In this document: piece by piece, positions 1 through 11,918 of the stretch
How the letters are laid out: each line of letters opens with the position of its first letter
Position numbering within the stretch: position 1 is the stretch's first letter
Source of the DNA: Myxocyprinus asiaticus
Lineage: Eukaryota > Chordata > Actinopteri > Cypriniformes > Catostomidae
DNA: 64,000 nucleotides
Direction: 5' to 3'
Assembly: GCF_019703515.2 (NCBI RefSeq)
Contig: NC_059356.1
Span: 23,564,197 to 23,628,196, forward strand
Position numbers and translations under genes: made by a program
The notes under the pieces: generated by a model
Database searches by the model: none
What the model was told of the DNA's origin: nothing
The model's input: only the letters and a program-made list of their open reading frames with translations

Positions 1-1216
1 TAGTTCAATTACAGGCTACGTTACAGACACAGAATCTTCAAATTAGAGGCAGGATTAATGCTGATATCTGGCATGAGCTAGTTAAACTCACATGACACAA
101 TCATGCAATTGGCCTTTTCCACTGTGAAAAGCACTTTCAGGTGTGGTTGTGATGTTCAGGTGTTGAACTGTGTTTGAGGCATCCTCCACATCCATAACCA
201 GCATGTTGCCATAACAGTTGGGGCCATCTGCAGCTGCCGTTCAAGTTTTTTACGTGCGATTTGATTTGACGAGAGTCACGAGACTCTCCCTAGCCAATCA
301 TGTTGACAGATCAAAATTAAATCAGGACAGGGAAGTAGCGAACACAGACGGAAAATGGCGCGTTAAAAGTACAGTTACAGCACTTAAAATGTACTCAAGC
401 AAAAGTATAAAAATTTTAAATTACTTAAAAAAGTACAATTCACAATTGTCCTTTGTCCTTTTTTGCTGGTCATTTTCTTGATGCCTACTGGCTCTCATCT
501 TGCCTCTTCACATTTAAGTATTTGGGTTGGTTGATGTCAGATAAACAAATCACCCTCAGATTCTGTAGGATATTCAGAGACCTAGGGTATCTGATTTTGT
601 GTTGAGCCAAAGATATACTTTATCATCACGGTAGTCAAGGGCATCTCTTTTGTATCTGTTTTTTTTTTTTTTTACTTCTTAATTGAAGCATGCATTTCAT
701 TCTTCAAATAACTGAAATAATCATTACTATACAAATTTTGTATGTTCTCTTTAAGTTCAAGAATCTGTTTGTGAGTCTTATCTAATTCCATGCTGACAAA
801 GACTATGACCAGGACTGTGAGGTCAATTGAAACCCTGTTCAGGATTTCACACCACTCGTTACAGAATTCATCATTATTTCGACCAATCATAGGCTCCTTT
901 TGTATTCTCAAACCTTATGGAATTCTCTTGATGCTGACATATTCACTTAATGCATTCACTGTAAAAACAATTGATGTAAAATCAACAGTAACTTACTGGC
1001 AACAAATAGCCAACAAGCTGCTGTATTCCATACCACAGTAACATTAGTGTAAAACTATCTACAGTAGTTTACAGCATTCTATATAATGATTTACCGTATG
1101 TGCTATACTGTACAATTAATTATGGTAATTGTATGATGTATACTAAAATACAATATATTAATGTACAGTCACATTAATTATGGTAATTGTTTGTATGTTG
1201 TATATTAAATTGCAGT
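1..1216. other. AT-rich stretch, no gene recognised
   Basis: I see no gene here. There is a poly-T run near 660-673 and a block at about 955-1200 rich in ACTGTA/TACAGT words and in two near-copies of an ATTAATTATGGTAATTGT motif (near 1117 and 1173). This looks like decayed MITE sequence, but I cannot set its ends. Confidence 0.5.
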
Positions 1217-1224
1217 GTCCATAC

Positions 1225-3184
1225 AAGTGTTGTCAAAAGTACTGGTACTTCGGTACCAAGTCGATACTAAAATAAAAAAAGATGTAACCATATCATTGTT
1301 TCTGCAGTACCGGTAGTACCGAGCACCGACTCAATCCAGTACCAGCGTGCAGCATGACTGGCACACGGCAGCTTTAAAATGCTCATTTTGAGCATGTGCT
1401 TTGTTACTCCTCTCACTGAAATGGACAATTTATCAAATTAAAATCGTGACGTCCTAGTGTGATTTATTAAACCGCTAAAGACTGCAATCTTCTTGTGGAA
1501 GAGATGTGTACTTTGAGTGAATGTATAAATCCAACCGCTCATACACTGGAAACTCCACAGACATTGAGAATCATTCACCTTGTATCAGATGACAAAGCAG
1601 AGCACTAATCTATTGTGAACTATGCAGCACATGTAAACTATATATTTATATAATTAAATCACAGCATTTGCACTTTAATCTCTCAACTCAACTTTATTTA
1701 TAAAGCATTTAAAAGCCCCAAAGTTCTTCACAGTAAAACTTTTTAAAACATAACAACATTTCAAAATTACCGCATAGATAAACACCAGTAATCTAAAACA
1801 CAAACACTCCAAAACTGTGTCCTACATTTCATTTGTCAGACTCAAAGGATAAAAGTGTAAAGAGATGAGATTTCAGATGTGGCTTAGGGTGCTTTCACAC
1901 TTGATCTATATTGCTTGGACCGAACCCGAGTTCGCTTCCTCCCCCCTCCCCCTGCCCCCGCTGGTCTCTGTTGTCATCATATTTTTGGTCCGATTACATC
2001 ATCAACGTGAGTACAAGTGGCAGCTGTTTACCACTGTATCTAGGTAACAACAAGAGAATACGTCACTGTGTTAAGTGAAGTATTAAAGTTTGACTCTTTG
2101 GATTTACCAGGAAAATTTGCCATGCACAGAACAACACTTGTGTTTGTCTCCTGCAGATGCATTGAATGTGCAATGTGATGAATATTAGCGTTTGTCTGCC
2201 GAAAGCCCACGGATGCATTGCAAGAGATGTGAAGAATGTGAGCTGCTCTCTGAAGGCAGTGTATTTGGACACAAGCAGGAGAAATACATTTTACCATAAT
2301 AATTGTGATCGGGAGCCTGCAAAGACGCAAATTAAATGTCATCACAAGTGGTTCACTTCCACGATTTTATATGATTTTGTTCATATCAGCAGTGAACCGT
2401 ACTGGAGTTCAAATGAACCATACCCCAGGTGCACACCTGAGTTTGGAAAACAGCATTCACTTTTTCCAAACAAACCGAACTTTGACGTCATTCGAACCCA
2501 GGTGCACACCAAAAGTGCTAGTGTGAAAGCACCCTTAAAAGTCTCCATGTCACAAACTGTTTATCCGGAAAGTGAAGATTCAGTCAAACACGGCATAATA
2601 AAAGCATGCTTCAAATTATAAGCCTGAAATTTAAGAAATTGTGACAGAAATTAATGTATATTACAACTGTATAGTCAAATGTAATATTCACTGTAATGAT
2701 AATAATAATAATTATTATTATAGTAGTAATTATGCAATATATCACAAGCAAGACTGCTGTTTGGGGGAAAAATGCAATGACATGTTGAAAAATTATATTT
2801 TCACTTGTTAAAAGTTTTACGAATGAAATGATTAGACACCATTTTGATGATGAAATTAAATTAAACTAAAACATGGAGTTCTGGAAAATAATAATAACAA
2901 AAAGGAAAACATGATTCGGTAAACAATAAAAAAGATTTCAGTAGGGCGCTACTTAAAAACATTTAAGCAATGCCTCCTTGATTGAAAAACACTTGAAGGA
3001 AACATGAATTTCTTTTAATTTATTATTTACATTGAAATGTATCTTTTTAAATAGTCTTAATGGGTGTGTTCAATAGCACATTGTCATATTAGCATATTTA
3101 TGCTCTTGAATCGAAATTGGTATCGAGAACTGTAAAATTTCACTGGTTGTGAACTACTGAAATTTTGGTACCGTGATAACACTA
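1225..3184. mobile_element. Non-autonomous hAT-type element with perfect 8-bp TSD
   Basis: The 8-mer GTCCATAC lies directly on both sides (1217-1224 and 3185-3192), the TSD length of hAT elements. The ends are inverted: the left begins AAGTGTTGTC and the right, read on the other strand, begins TAGTGTTATC; both soon reach a GGTACC block. The 1.96-kb body has no transposase motif that I can see, so it is probably non-autonomous and was moved by a related hAT enzyme. It carries a Harbinger-type MITE at 1887-2534. The TSD and ends are seen directly; the superfamily is inferred from them. Confidence 0.82.
1887..2534. mobile_element. PIF/Harbinger-type MITE with TTA target duplication
   Basis: The ends are inverted copies: GGGTGCTTTCACACT at the left and AGTGTGAAAGCACCC at the right. 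The trinucleotide TTA flanks both sides (1884-1886 and 2535-2537), as expected for PIF/Harbinger. The 648-bp body carries no transposase, so open frames here are chance. It sits inside the hAT element at 1225-3184 and is therefore the younger insertion. A relative with GGGTGTGTTCACACTTG ends lies at 55730-56463. Confidence 0.8.
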
Positions 3185-3192
3185 GTCCATAC

Positions 3193-4579
3193 TGTAGAAC
3201 TAGCTGCCCTGACCTAGAGAACTAAATACAAAAATCAATTAATTTCATAACTTAAGTCTTGTTTTATATCAAAATGGCATTTAAGCTACAAGGGAGAGAA
3301 TACACTCTCAGCAACCAAGGTTGTGCATCATTCAGAAATGACTGAGATAGAAGTTACTTACATACATATCAAATAAAATTCACAGCAAAACATTTACACG
3401 TTATATTTGTACATAACAACTTTATTTTAGATGGAAGGGTCAAATAAAGTGGCCGGTATAACTCTGCAGCACATTTTTATTTATTTTTTTAAAAAAAGGG
3501 AGGGCGTCCAACGAGTTGTGCATGTTTGACTAGTGTAAAAACAAAAGTTGTTCACACACAAGGTAATTTGGTTACTTAGTACTTCAAAACTTGCTTAGTC
3601 CAAAACTAAACAGAATCGCTATTATAACTAATGCTAGTATCTGTTTGTAACTTTATCGTTACAAAGCAAAAATTACATGCAGATCTTCAATGTCAAATGA
3701 TGAATGTTGGAAAAAATTATTAGAAACTGCTAAAAGATGTTATGCTCACCTGGTTCAGTCGAAAAGAGATTGCTTTGCTTCTGCTCCTCTCAAGGCTGAA
3801 GTGATGAGGAGTCAAGTGCAGGCTCAGCGTTCATAGGTTGCCAGGTGCAATTCCCATATTGTTCTACTTTTTATACGATTGTATAAGTAAGACCAATGCA
3901 GAGAAGACACCTCCTGGGTTTTGTCTTTTTGATAATAGATCACTGAATAATACCACAAATGTCCCCTCTAAAATGTGTATGTGCAGGTTTGAGATTGGGC
4001 CAGTTCTAATGCAATTTAACAGTAACTTACTCTAATTATTTTTCCGCTAATTTTTTCCTAAAGAATACAGTTCAGTTTGACAGAAACATACTGTAAACAG
4101 TATCTACAGTAAGGCATGGTGTAAAATACAGCAATGATACTGTAAAAACAACAAAATTGACAGCAACATACTGTAAACTGTATCTACAGTAAGTTGCAGT
4201 TGGAAATACAGCAATAATACTGTCAAAACAACAAAAATCATTTACAGTATTGCCATGCAGAAAAAGAAAAGAAAAGGAAAAAGAAAAATCTAGTTTACTT
4301 CTAACGTAGTGACTTTTAAGTTCATGTTTAAACACTGTTGCTTCAACTGAAGCTTCTCTAATAACTTAAGTTTTGGGAAACAAAATGTTCTCAATCTCTT
4401 GTTCAGTAAAAGCATAAGTAGCAGCCTTGTTTTGAGTCAGGCAATTAATCTTGCTGATAGAGGACATATTTAACCTTCACTACAGAAGTGGCAGCGATGA
4501 AGTTGAAAAAGAAACAATGAAACATTGTAGGGAACTCACAGCATCTTTTTAGAAGAACTAAGAAAAACTACTTATAGGC
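3193..4579. other. Intergenic, AT-rich; no gene recognised
   Basis: No coding or RNA gene is supported. It contains the short tandem repeat listed at 4079-4238; the rest shows no clear element ends. Confidence 0.5.
4079..4238. repeat. Two-copy tandem repeat, about 80-bp unit
   Basis: Two units of about 80 bp follow each other, each with GACAGMAACATACTGTAAAC near its start and an AATACAGCAATRATACTGT block. The same ACTGTA-rich style occurs at 955-1100, so both may come from one MITE family. Confidence 0.65.
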
Positions 4580-4810
4580 CAGGGGTTTTCAAACTTTTTA
4601 ATGTCAAGGACCTCAAATATGACGATCCCCTTGCAAGGACCCCCTTACTACAATGTAAAAGCAGCCATGTATTTTCATGTGAAAAGATTCCCTTTTATAA
4701 TATAAAGGCATGTTAAAGCCATATTTGAATATAAATACATCACAAATGCTGTTTTTACAATGAACAATTTTTTGTTGCTTCTTTTGTTTTCTGTGAATCT
4801 GGAAAATATT

Positions 4811-5420
4811 CAACAGGGTACTTTTTCAATTCAATATTAAAACACTGGTAGGTGTTTAAACCCGAAGGGTACCATTTGCCTTTATGGAAACATATACATG
4901 GATCAAATCAAACAAAACAAACACATGGTTCACTGTATCAAGAACTCCAAATAGGATGGATAAGCAATTTGTCAATATTTTTGTTTTATGTGCATGTCAC
5001 TTTCCACTTCCAGCAGCACTCTATGCTTGAACTTGAAGTAGATTTATTGAACCAAGAACTTCTAATGGGATGGAGGAACCACTATGACCTGCTGAAATAA
5101 AATATGATTCTTTGGGACCTATATACAAACAAATGATCAAATTTGGATCAAATATTCACATTAACTCAACAGGGCACATTTTTTTTTACACAATTTTAAA
5201 ACACTGCTAAATGTTTGAATCTGAAGTGTAACATGCCTTTATGAAAACAAACATAAAAAACAAACACATGGTTCATTGTATCAAGAACTCCTAATGGGAT
5301 GGATGAGCTTGGGGGCTGTGACACAGTTGGTCAAGGCTTTATTTTTCGTGAGAGCCAGACGCATGTCACTTTCCACCTCCAGCCATGCTCTATGCTTAGA
5401 CTGAAGTATTCTGTCCTGAG
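4811..5420. repeat. Diverged tandem duplication, offset about 356 bp
   Basis: The block starting CAACAGGGTAC at 4811 recurs from CAACAGGGCAC at 5167. The two share AAAACACTG, CCTTTATG, CACATGGTTCA and CATGTCACTTTCCAC words in the same order. The copies are clearly diverged, so the duplication is old. The 3' end of the hAT transposase remnant lies in it. Confidence 0.6.
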
Positions 5421-5887
5421 AATCTAGCTTCACACTAGTAAGTTGTGACAAATGGTAAAATAGACTTAATTGCCTTCTCAGACAAAACAGGGTAGTCACT
5501 TCTCGCAGACATTCATAACTGTGACAGAGGAAGGCAAGGGAACATTATTTTCATTTCTATCACATTTGTTAATTCAGTTATTTCCTCCCGGGCCCTAGCA
5601 CCTTGGGTGCAAAGAGGTTTCTAATCCAGTCCAGGTTGGTGTTGTTCAAATCAGGGAAATACTGTTTGAAATAGCCCTGAAAATGTGACAGTTGAGACAT
5701 GATGATGGGCATGATGTTGTCAGCAGTGGAGGTGATGCGTTGCTAGTGATAAAGAGGAAACATTTCTGTAACAATGTGAACATTGTGCCCTTGCATGCTC
5801 TGATTGAGAGCATTGAGATGCTGGAAAAAGTCTGCCATGTACGCTAACTTCAAAATCCAAGAACTATCTTTGAGACAGTTGGCTAGC
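5290..5887 (-). pseudogene. hAT transposase C-terminal remnant (ZBED5-like)
   Basis: Minus-strand frames give KLAYMADFFQHLNALN near 5850-5800 and ESDMRLALTK near 5370-5340, in the order found at the end of ZBED5/SCAND3-like hAT proteins (dimerisation and C-terminal RNase H-fold part). The frame changes at least once and no start or BED finger is present, so this is a broken fragment that cannot make a transposase. The family assignment comes from recognising these motifs; a domesticated host ZBED gene is unlikely given the frameshifts and the adjacent CAGGGG terminal repeat. Confidence 0.6.
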
Positions 5888-5889
5888 TC

Positions 5890-6075
5890 CAGAGGTGGAA
5901 AGTAACGAATTACATCTACTCTCTTTACAGTACTTGAGTACATTTTTCACATTTTTCAACTTTTTTAAGTATAAATAATAGTACTTTTACTTGAGTTGAT
6001 TCAAAAATATTAAAAGAAGTATTCAACTTCGCTACAATTATTTTTCATCACAATTAGAAAGTACAAAAAAAGACA
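5890..6075. mobile_element. hAT-like terminal fragment
   Basis: It begins CAGAGGTGGAAAGTAACG and runs through an ACTTGAGTACATTTTT block, a common fish hAT-MITE end. The left end of the element at 49043 (CAGAGGTGTATAGTAAC) is related. No matching right end or TSD was found, so it is probably truncated. Confidence 0.55.
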
Positions 6076-6237
6076 TAATATTTCAGAATTTTTGGGAAGA
6101 AGAAAGTTATAAGTGCTAAATCTGTTTATAAACTAAAACACGACGGAAGCCTGCAGGGCACAGCAGCTCTCATAAACTGCCGCCGGTGTGCTCTCTTCTC
6201 TAGCTTCTCCAAGACTTTCTGCCCTGTCACTATACAA

Positions 6238-6745
6238 CAGGGCTAGTCAACTGGTGGCCCACGGGGATAAATGTTAAAAGATAAATGTTATCTTTTTTTC
6301 TTTTTTTTTTTTTCAAAAAGAAAATTAAATGTAAATGCATTCTTAAGTAAATATGACAGTTTATATGACCATTGTTTTCATATGTGGGTTGATATTGTGA
6401 GAGGGATTTAGCAGGTCTAAATGTTTCTCCTCAGTTTTAATAATTTGTAAACAATAGCCTTATAATGTTAAAATGATTATTATGTTTTTTTGTTTTTGTT
6501 TTTTCAAAGTAAAGTTGATCGAAAATTATTTGTTACTTAAGAGTATAAGTCATGTTTGTTCTTCAGCCAGATCTTATGAAGGAATTTATGGCCAGATCTT
6601 AAAAAATTATAATTCAACTTTTTTAAGTAACATGTTACTTACGATGAAAGTGTTAGCTAAGATAAATACGGAAAAAAATGTTGGCCCCCACCAAGTTTTC
6701 ATCTGGATAATCTGGCCCACGCAATAAAGTAGTTGAAGAGCCCTG
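6238..6745. mobile_element. Short hAT MITE with near-perfect 8-bp TSD
   Basis: The left end is CAGGGCTAGTCAACT and the right end, reversed, is CAGGGCTCTTCAACT. Flanks are CTATACAA (6230-6237) and CTATAAAA (6746-6753), 7 of 8 identical, as expected for an ageing hAT TSD. The 508-bp body is non-coding. Confidence 0.75.
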
Positions 6746-6753
6746 CTATAAAA

Positions 6754-8411
6754 GAACTGTAATATGGTGATTTTCTGCATATTTAATTTTATTCTGGAAA
6801 GGAGCCGTTCATTCAGGTACGAGGGAACCATCTGAACACGTTTAACCACTGATCAAACTTCACTTGTTTTTAGGGTGGGCAATGTTTTAACTGTATCAAA
6901 CATTAACACAATGTAGTTTGACATACTACTATGTCTAAACCAAACTTTTTAAATACCTTAGAAAGATACAATGCCAATAGTGTCTGCAATTAACAGGGAC
7001 TCGGAGCAAAAATGCCACAGAAATTGACAAAAATATCCCGAAATTCAAAATATGGGGGCAAAAAATGCCCACGCAATGAGTTCCCATGTTTCATTAATAA
7101 TATCTGATATAGTTTCATACATTGCGATCTTCTTTTGACTTTTCGCTGAACATAATTCTTTTTCCCGCTGTCCGGTTCCTCGCACCATCACGCACACAGA
7201 TGGGTCTGCTTCTATCAATCCACATCAGTTCAATATTGTACCGCCTTAAATTCCGTAAATGTTTGCCCCCCTTGTTCAAAATAAACTGTCCTAGTGAGTA
7301 ACACTCTCGCTCACGGTGCTGTACTGTACTTACCTGCCCTGTCTCAAAAGTGTGAAAGGGATGGACGTTATATAAAGAAGGTATTAGAAATCACAAAACA
7401 TAATGTAACCAAATGCTACCATTTACTTAATAATAATATCTCAATAAGTTAAATAACCATAATGTTAAATAAGCCTTTATTATTACAACTGTAATACAAA
7501 AATACATATACAGAACAGACACTTTTAGTGTTTGAATCAATCACATCTCTCATTAAACACTGTGTGAAATTTTTACTTTTTTTATTCAGTTGGCATGTAG
7601 GAGTTGATAACAGTTTGCTTAATAATCTCATTTCATATCTGGATAATCACTGCAATATAATAGAGGATACATTTCCTCCTCTATGATATTGCATTATATT
7701 AGTTTTGTACAGTATGTTAACTTAATAGCCAAAATATTTGGACATACATGAATGAGAATAAACCTGAAATAGGAATGTGTTTCAGTTACAATGCACATTA
7801 TGTAGTTTAGAGATGATTTAGAGACATTTAGAACGTTACAAATGGCTATTTCTATTTTTTTTTTTTTTTTTTTTTATTTATTTATTTTTTTTTATTCTGT
7901 TTGTCCAAGAATCCTCTTGCAGCAATGCAGGTCTTTGGCATTTAGAAGCTGCTAGTTAAGGACCTGTGAGGAGTCTGTTTCTCAAACTAGAAACTGTGAT
8001 TTACTTGTCTTTTTGTTGTGCATCTGGCCATTTGTCTCTCTATTCTGGTTAGAGATTCTTTTTTCAAAACAGTAATGCATGGAATAGCCTTCATCTCTCT
8101 AAAACAATGAGAAAATAGAATTTCATGAGAAATGTATTTTTTTTTTTTTTTTTTTTTTGTCTATTTTGCCTAAAACCAAATTTTGTACTTGCAAGTATAA
8201 ACCAGCTTGTAAGAACTCAATACCTCAGAAAATGGGGAGAAACCCACTGTTGTGTGATTTCCACATGGTAGCACAACCATTTTCAATCGTTCTAATAATA
8301 AGAACATTTTCTTGAGTACCAAATTAGCACTTTAGAATGCTTTTGTAAGGAATAGGTGACACAGTAAATGTTTGCCATCAGGGGTAAAGAAAAAAATTTA
8401 ATAAATATCAC
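6754..8411. other. No gene recognised; poly-T runs
   Basis: Only low-complexity sequence stands out: a long T-rich run around 7855-7895 and another at about 8138-8158. A TAGGGTGGGCAATG word at about 6873 resembles a hAT terminus but has no partner. Confidence 0.5.
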
Positions 8412-8640
8412 TTAAAGAAATAGTTCACCCAAAAATGAAAATTTGCTGATAATTTACTCACCCTCAGGCCATCCCAGATCTGAGTTTCTTTCTTCATCAA
8501 AACAGAATTTAAGATTTTTAGGATTTCATTTCAGGCCTCCTCCTCTAAACAATGCAAGTGAATGTACTCCATTTTTTGACAGTCCAAAATGCATATTTAG
8601 GGTGCATCAAAATAACCCACACGACTCCAGTCGATAAATA
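8412..8640 (+). mobile_element. Fragment of the TAGTTCACCCAAAAATGAAA MITE family
   Basis: It starts AAAGAAATAGTTCACCCAAAAATG and continues with the ATTTACTCACCCTCA...CATCCCAGAT block shared with copies at 30268, 40708 and 50145. The right end of this copy is unclear. Non-coding. Confidence 0.65.
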
Positions 8641-10246
8641 AAGTTCTTCTGAACCCAAACGATTGATTATTTGTGGAAACAAAACAATTCTTATATGCTT
8701 TTTAACTACAAATGTTCACTTCCGTACATCTCTGTGATGCGCGCTCCTGAGGGGGATATGACGTAAGCTCGATGGTAAGGTCATGCGTCACGTGGAGGAG
8801 GAGGCAGTCTATAATAATAATAATTCAAACACCTTCTTTATTTTTTTGGTATGTGTCATGTTTTTTTTTTTTTTTTTTTGGACATAGCACCTGATATAAA
8901 TTATAGTAATGGTTTATATCAAAGTACAATCTGATGCCATCACAGTACCATGACACTGCCACAGTACTTTTTTTGTAAAAGTTAGGTTATGTAAGGCAAT
9001 CAATTAAAGACAATTATATATAAACAGGTACATGATTACAAACTTACGTATTGCAAAATGCCAAATAGCAGCCATTTCTATACTTATTTCTGTCCAGGTT
9101 ACACTGCAGCCTGCTATTTTCTTGCTATCTAGCAAGGAGTAATGCTTTACACACTTGACTAGCTAGCTAGTAAAAACACAAGCAGATGCTAACACTAACA
9201 ACTGATTAGCTAGCAAGACTGAATAGCTAGCGCTAATGTCCAGTGCTAGTGCTAATGCTATTTTCCCCTTGCCAGTGCTCTTTTATTCCTTCACATTAAC
9301 TGTAGGCAAATATGAATGATGTTCCATTTGAGCTTGCTAGCTAGCCATCTAGCTAACCACAGCTTGTGAACTCACTAACGATAATTAGACTAGCTCCCTA
9401 GCAGTCTGCTGACTAGTTTTGATTTCCTCATTGTTGACACGCATTGCATTGGCTGGCGAGAAGCATCATAGCTACCTTAATATTTTAATGGAAATTAAAT
9501 AACAGTTGCCAGAAATTATTATGATTTTTTGCAACAAGTAGAATCGACCATCACATCCTCACCTTATCTTACTCCATATTTCCTTACAGGAATGCAGAAA
9601 ATTTGCTCACGCAGTGATTGAAAGATTGAGTAGTTCTCTTGGGCTGCTGCAGCTCGCGTGTATGAAAGTTGTGTTTGAGGGTCATACCTGCACTAGTTGA
9701 TACAGGAAATCAGCAGCCTAATAAATAGGTTGACTGGCACAAAGTATTTTATGTATTTTGAAAATACACAAATACCAAACTTAAATATATGTAGATACAA
9801 ATTACATTAGATTTTTTTCAAAGACTTTAAAATACAAAGTACAAAATACTATTTTGTATTTCTAATATGTATTTCAAATACATGAATCTGAAATACTGCC
9901 CAGCCCTTCCAGTACATACAGAAATAGACAGCTAGACACAGAATTACAGGATAATATTAATAGTATATTTATGCAGATTTTTTTTTTTTTTTTACAGAAA
10001 AGTGCAAAGGAAATTATGTTAAAATGGGTATGGGTTTGTAGAGATAGTAGTATAAATATGAAAAATAAAATGTAAAAATAGTGATTTTTCATTTTGAACA
10101 CATGGGTTTGTATAGGCAGCATGTATAAATATGAATTTACATATTTTTTACTTGCACATACATTTCATATTGCACCACTGTATACGTGTATACTGCATTG
10201 CACTATACTATACCATGGCTTTGATAAACATCATGTGTCTTTTAGA
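8641..10246. other. No gene recognised; CTAGC-rich block and poly-T
   Basis: There is a dense cluster of CTAGC/GCTAG words at about 9125-9405 and a poly-T run near 8861-8879. A block at about 9740-9890 with repeated AAAATAC/GTATTT words ending CCCAGCCCTT looks like a decayed hAT end. No coding gene is supported. Confidence 0.45.
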
Positions 10247-10330
10247 TCAGTGGTTCTCAACCGTTTTTGGACAAATGTTCTCAACCTTTTTATGTGACAT
10301 AATTTGAAAACGGAGACTTTGTTATACAAA
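10247..10330. mobile_element. Probable hAT terminus
   Basis: CAGTGGTTCTCAACCGTTTTTG is a typical Charlie-like hAT terminal repeat. No partner end was found, so its extent is unknown. Confidence 0.4.
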
Positions 10331-10810
10331 AAAAAAAAAAAAAAAGAAAGAAAAATCATAAAACACAAAACTCAATGCAACTTCGACGAATTGCATAATT
10401 TTAAAGTTTTGTTAATAAATTAAGCAGGCTTACGCGTCATGAAGCCCAAACCTTGCGTTTCTTGAATTCAAGTAGATGGAGGGCTATACCTGGGGCCTAT
10501 AAAATTAAAATGCGAAGACAGAAACTTATAATAAAAGTAGCATTGTTAATATATTTTACATTTGCCTTTTTGAAAATTTTAATTTATTCATTAATTATAA
10601 TTGTTTTATATATAGTTTTAACAGTGGTATTTGTAACAAGACCATAGTAAACACATGGAAGCATAGATCTTCTTCATTACCATGGTTAGATGTAACATGA
10701 TTTCTATAAAACAAACTATGGCATTTTTGTAATTATAAACAGTAGACATACTCTATACACATGTAAAAACAATAAATACAAAATATAAATATTTATGTTT
10801 TCCTCATAAG

Positions 10811-11789
10811 GTGGGTGACCTGTTAGACGTCTCGGAGTGACACATGACAAGAAATGCTGTTAGTCAAAAAGACACGCGCTTGAAGTAACACATTTTATTA
10901 TATTTTTAAGAACTGAAAAAAAAAAAAAAAACGTCAATGCCCGTGTCTGATTCGCTGTTTGTTCAGAGGCGTGCAACGGGACCCTGTCTCATGGAGCAAG
11001 CGCATGTAAAGAATTATCACTCCTTTTTCTGTTTAATTCGACTGAAAACTGTTTGCAAGAATAATGTAATCTATGAGAATGCTGCAAATGATCTCCGATC
11101 ATCTCGTGAGGTACAGGGAGTTTAGTTTGCTTTATTTCCAAGGAGCAGTTCTCTCTTACACATTGTGAACGCAACTCTGCAGGTTCAGTAATATATACAG
11201 GTATCTTTGTATTAAAGAAACAAAGACGAAAGTGATAGTAATACAAGACACGTTCACCTTGAACCTAAAATTGAGTTCTATTTTCTTTTCTTTAGGCAGC
11301 ATAAACTGTATTACCAAAACGCAATACAAACACATTCGATTAGAACACACATTTGGCAGCATTTTTGGGGAACACAAGGGAATTTATTAGGCTTATTTAT
11401 TATGATTATTATTATTATTATCTTTACATTTATAATTGTCTTTAGTTCTTAATTTGTAGGCTATAAGTAATTTTTCAACTGGTGTCATTAACGGATGCTT
11501 GCGTGATAGCAAATGTGGCCGTTGGAGACAGTAAATGTTTGGATTTGGGGAGGTGATTTTATATATGATTTTTTTCATCACTTATTTTAATTGCTTTTTT
11601 CGTTTCGTTTAAAGTGCAATTTGAGTTTAGAGATGTCTTTTGTTTAAGTTTTTCGTGTTTCAATAAATTAATTTTTAAAGCAAAATCAATAAAAGCAAAA
11701 ATATTCACGGAACCTTGGCATATAATCGGATATCGCGATATTTTAAAGGCGATTATCATTAATATATGTTTTACCTATCGCCCAGCCCA
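10811..11789. mobile_element. hAT element copy A, 5'-truncated, paralogue of 54569-58628
   Basis: It aligns along its length with 54889-55081 plus 57913-58628: shared blocks include GATTCGCTGTTTGTTCAGA, CTGCAAATGATCTC and CTTTAGTTCTTAATTTGTAGG, in the same order. The right end TATCGCCCAGCCCA matches the TATCTCCCAGCCCTA end of copy B. The left part with the TAGGGCTG terminus is missing. This copy lacks the 2.8-kb insertion of copy B, so it shows the empty site near 11028-11040. Confidence 0.78.
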
Positions 11790-11918
11790 AAAAGGAAGTT
11801 AAATTTTTCATGAACAAATGTAAAATGAAGTAATTTTATGGAGACCTGCACAAACACATGTACTCAATTCCATATTGCAACATGTTAAATAAAAGAAAAA
11901 GGGCTCCACATATAATTT

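Larger units (their letters stand above)
4580..5889 (-). mobile_element. Decayed Charlie/ZBED5-like hAT transposon, 3' end at left
   Basis: The left end, CAGGGGTTTTCAAACTTTTT, resembles the terminal repeat of Charlie-type hAT elements. Reading leftward from about 5887, the minus strand carries pieces of a hAT transposase C-terminus of the ZBED5 kind (see 5290-5887). The right end is missing; another hAT-like end begins at 5890. Part of the 3' region is tandemly duplicated (4811-5420). The protein resemblance is from memory of the family and not a search. Confidence 0.6.

Noticed and set aside
2166..2621. Plus-strand open frame of 151 codons
   Set aside because: It lies mostly in a Harbinger-type MITE and crosses its right end; no protein motif.
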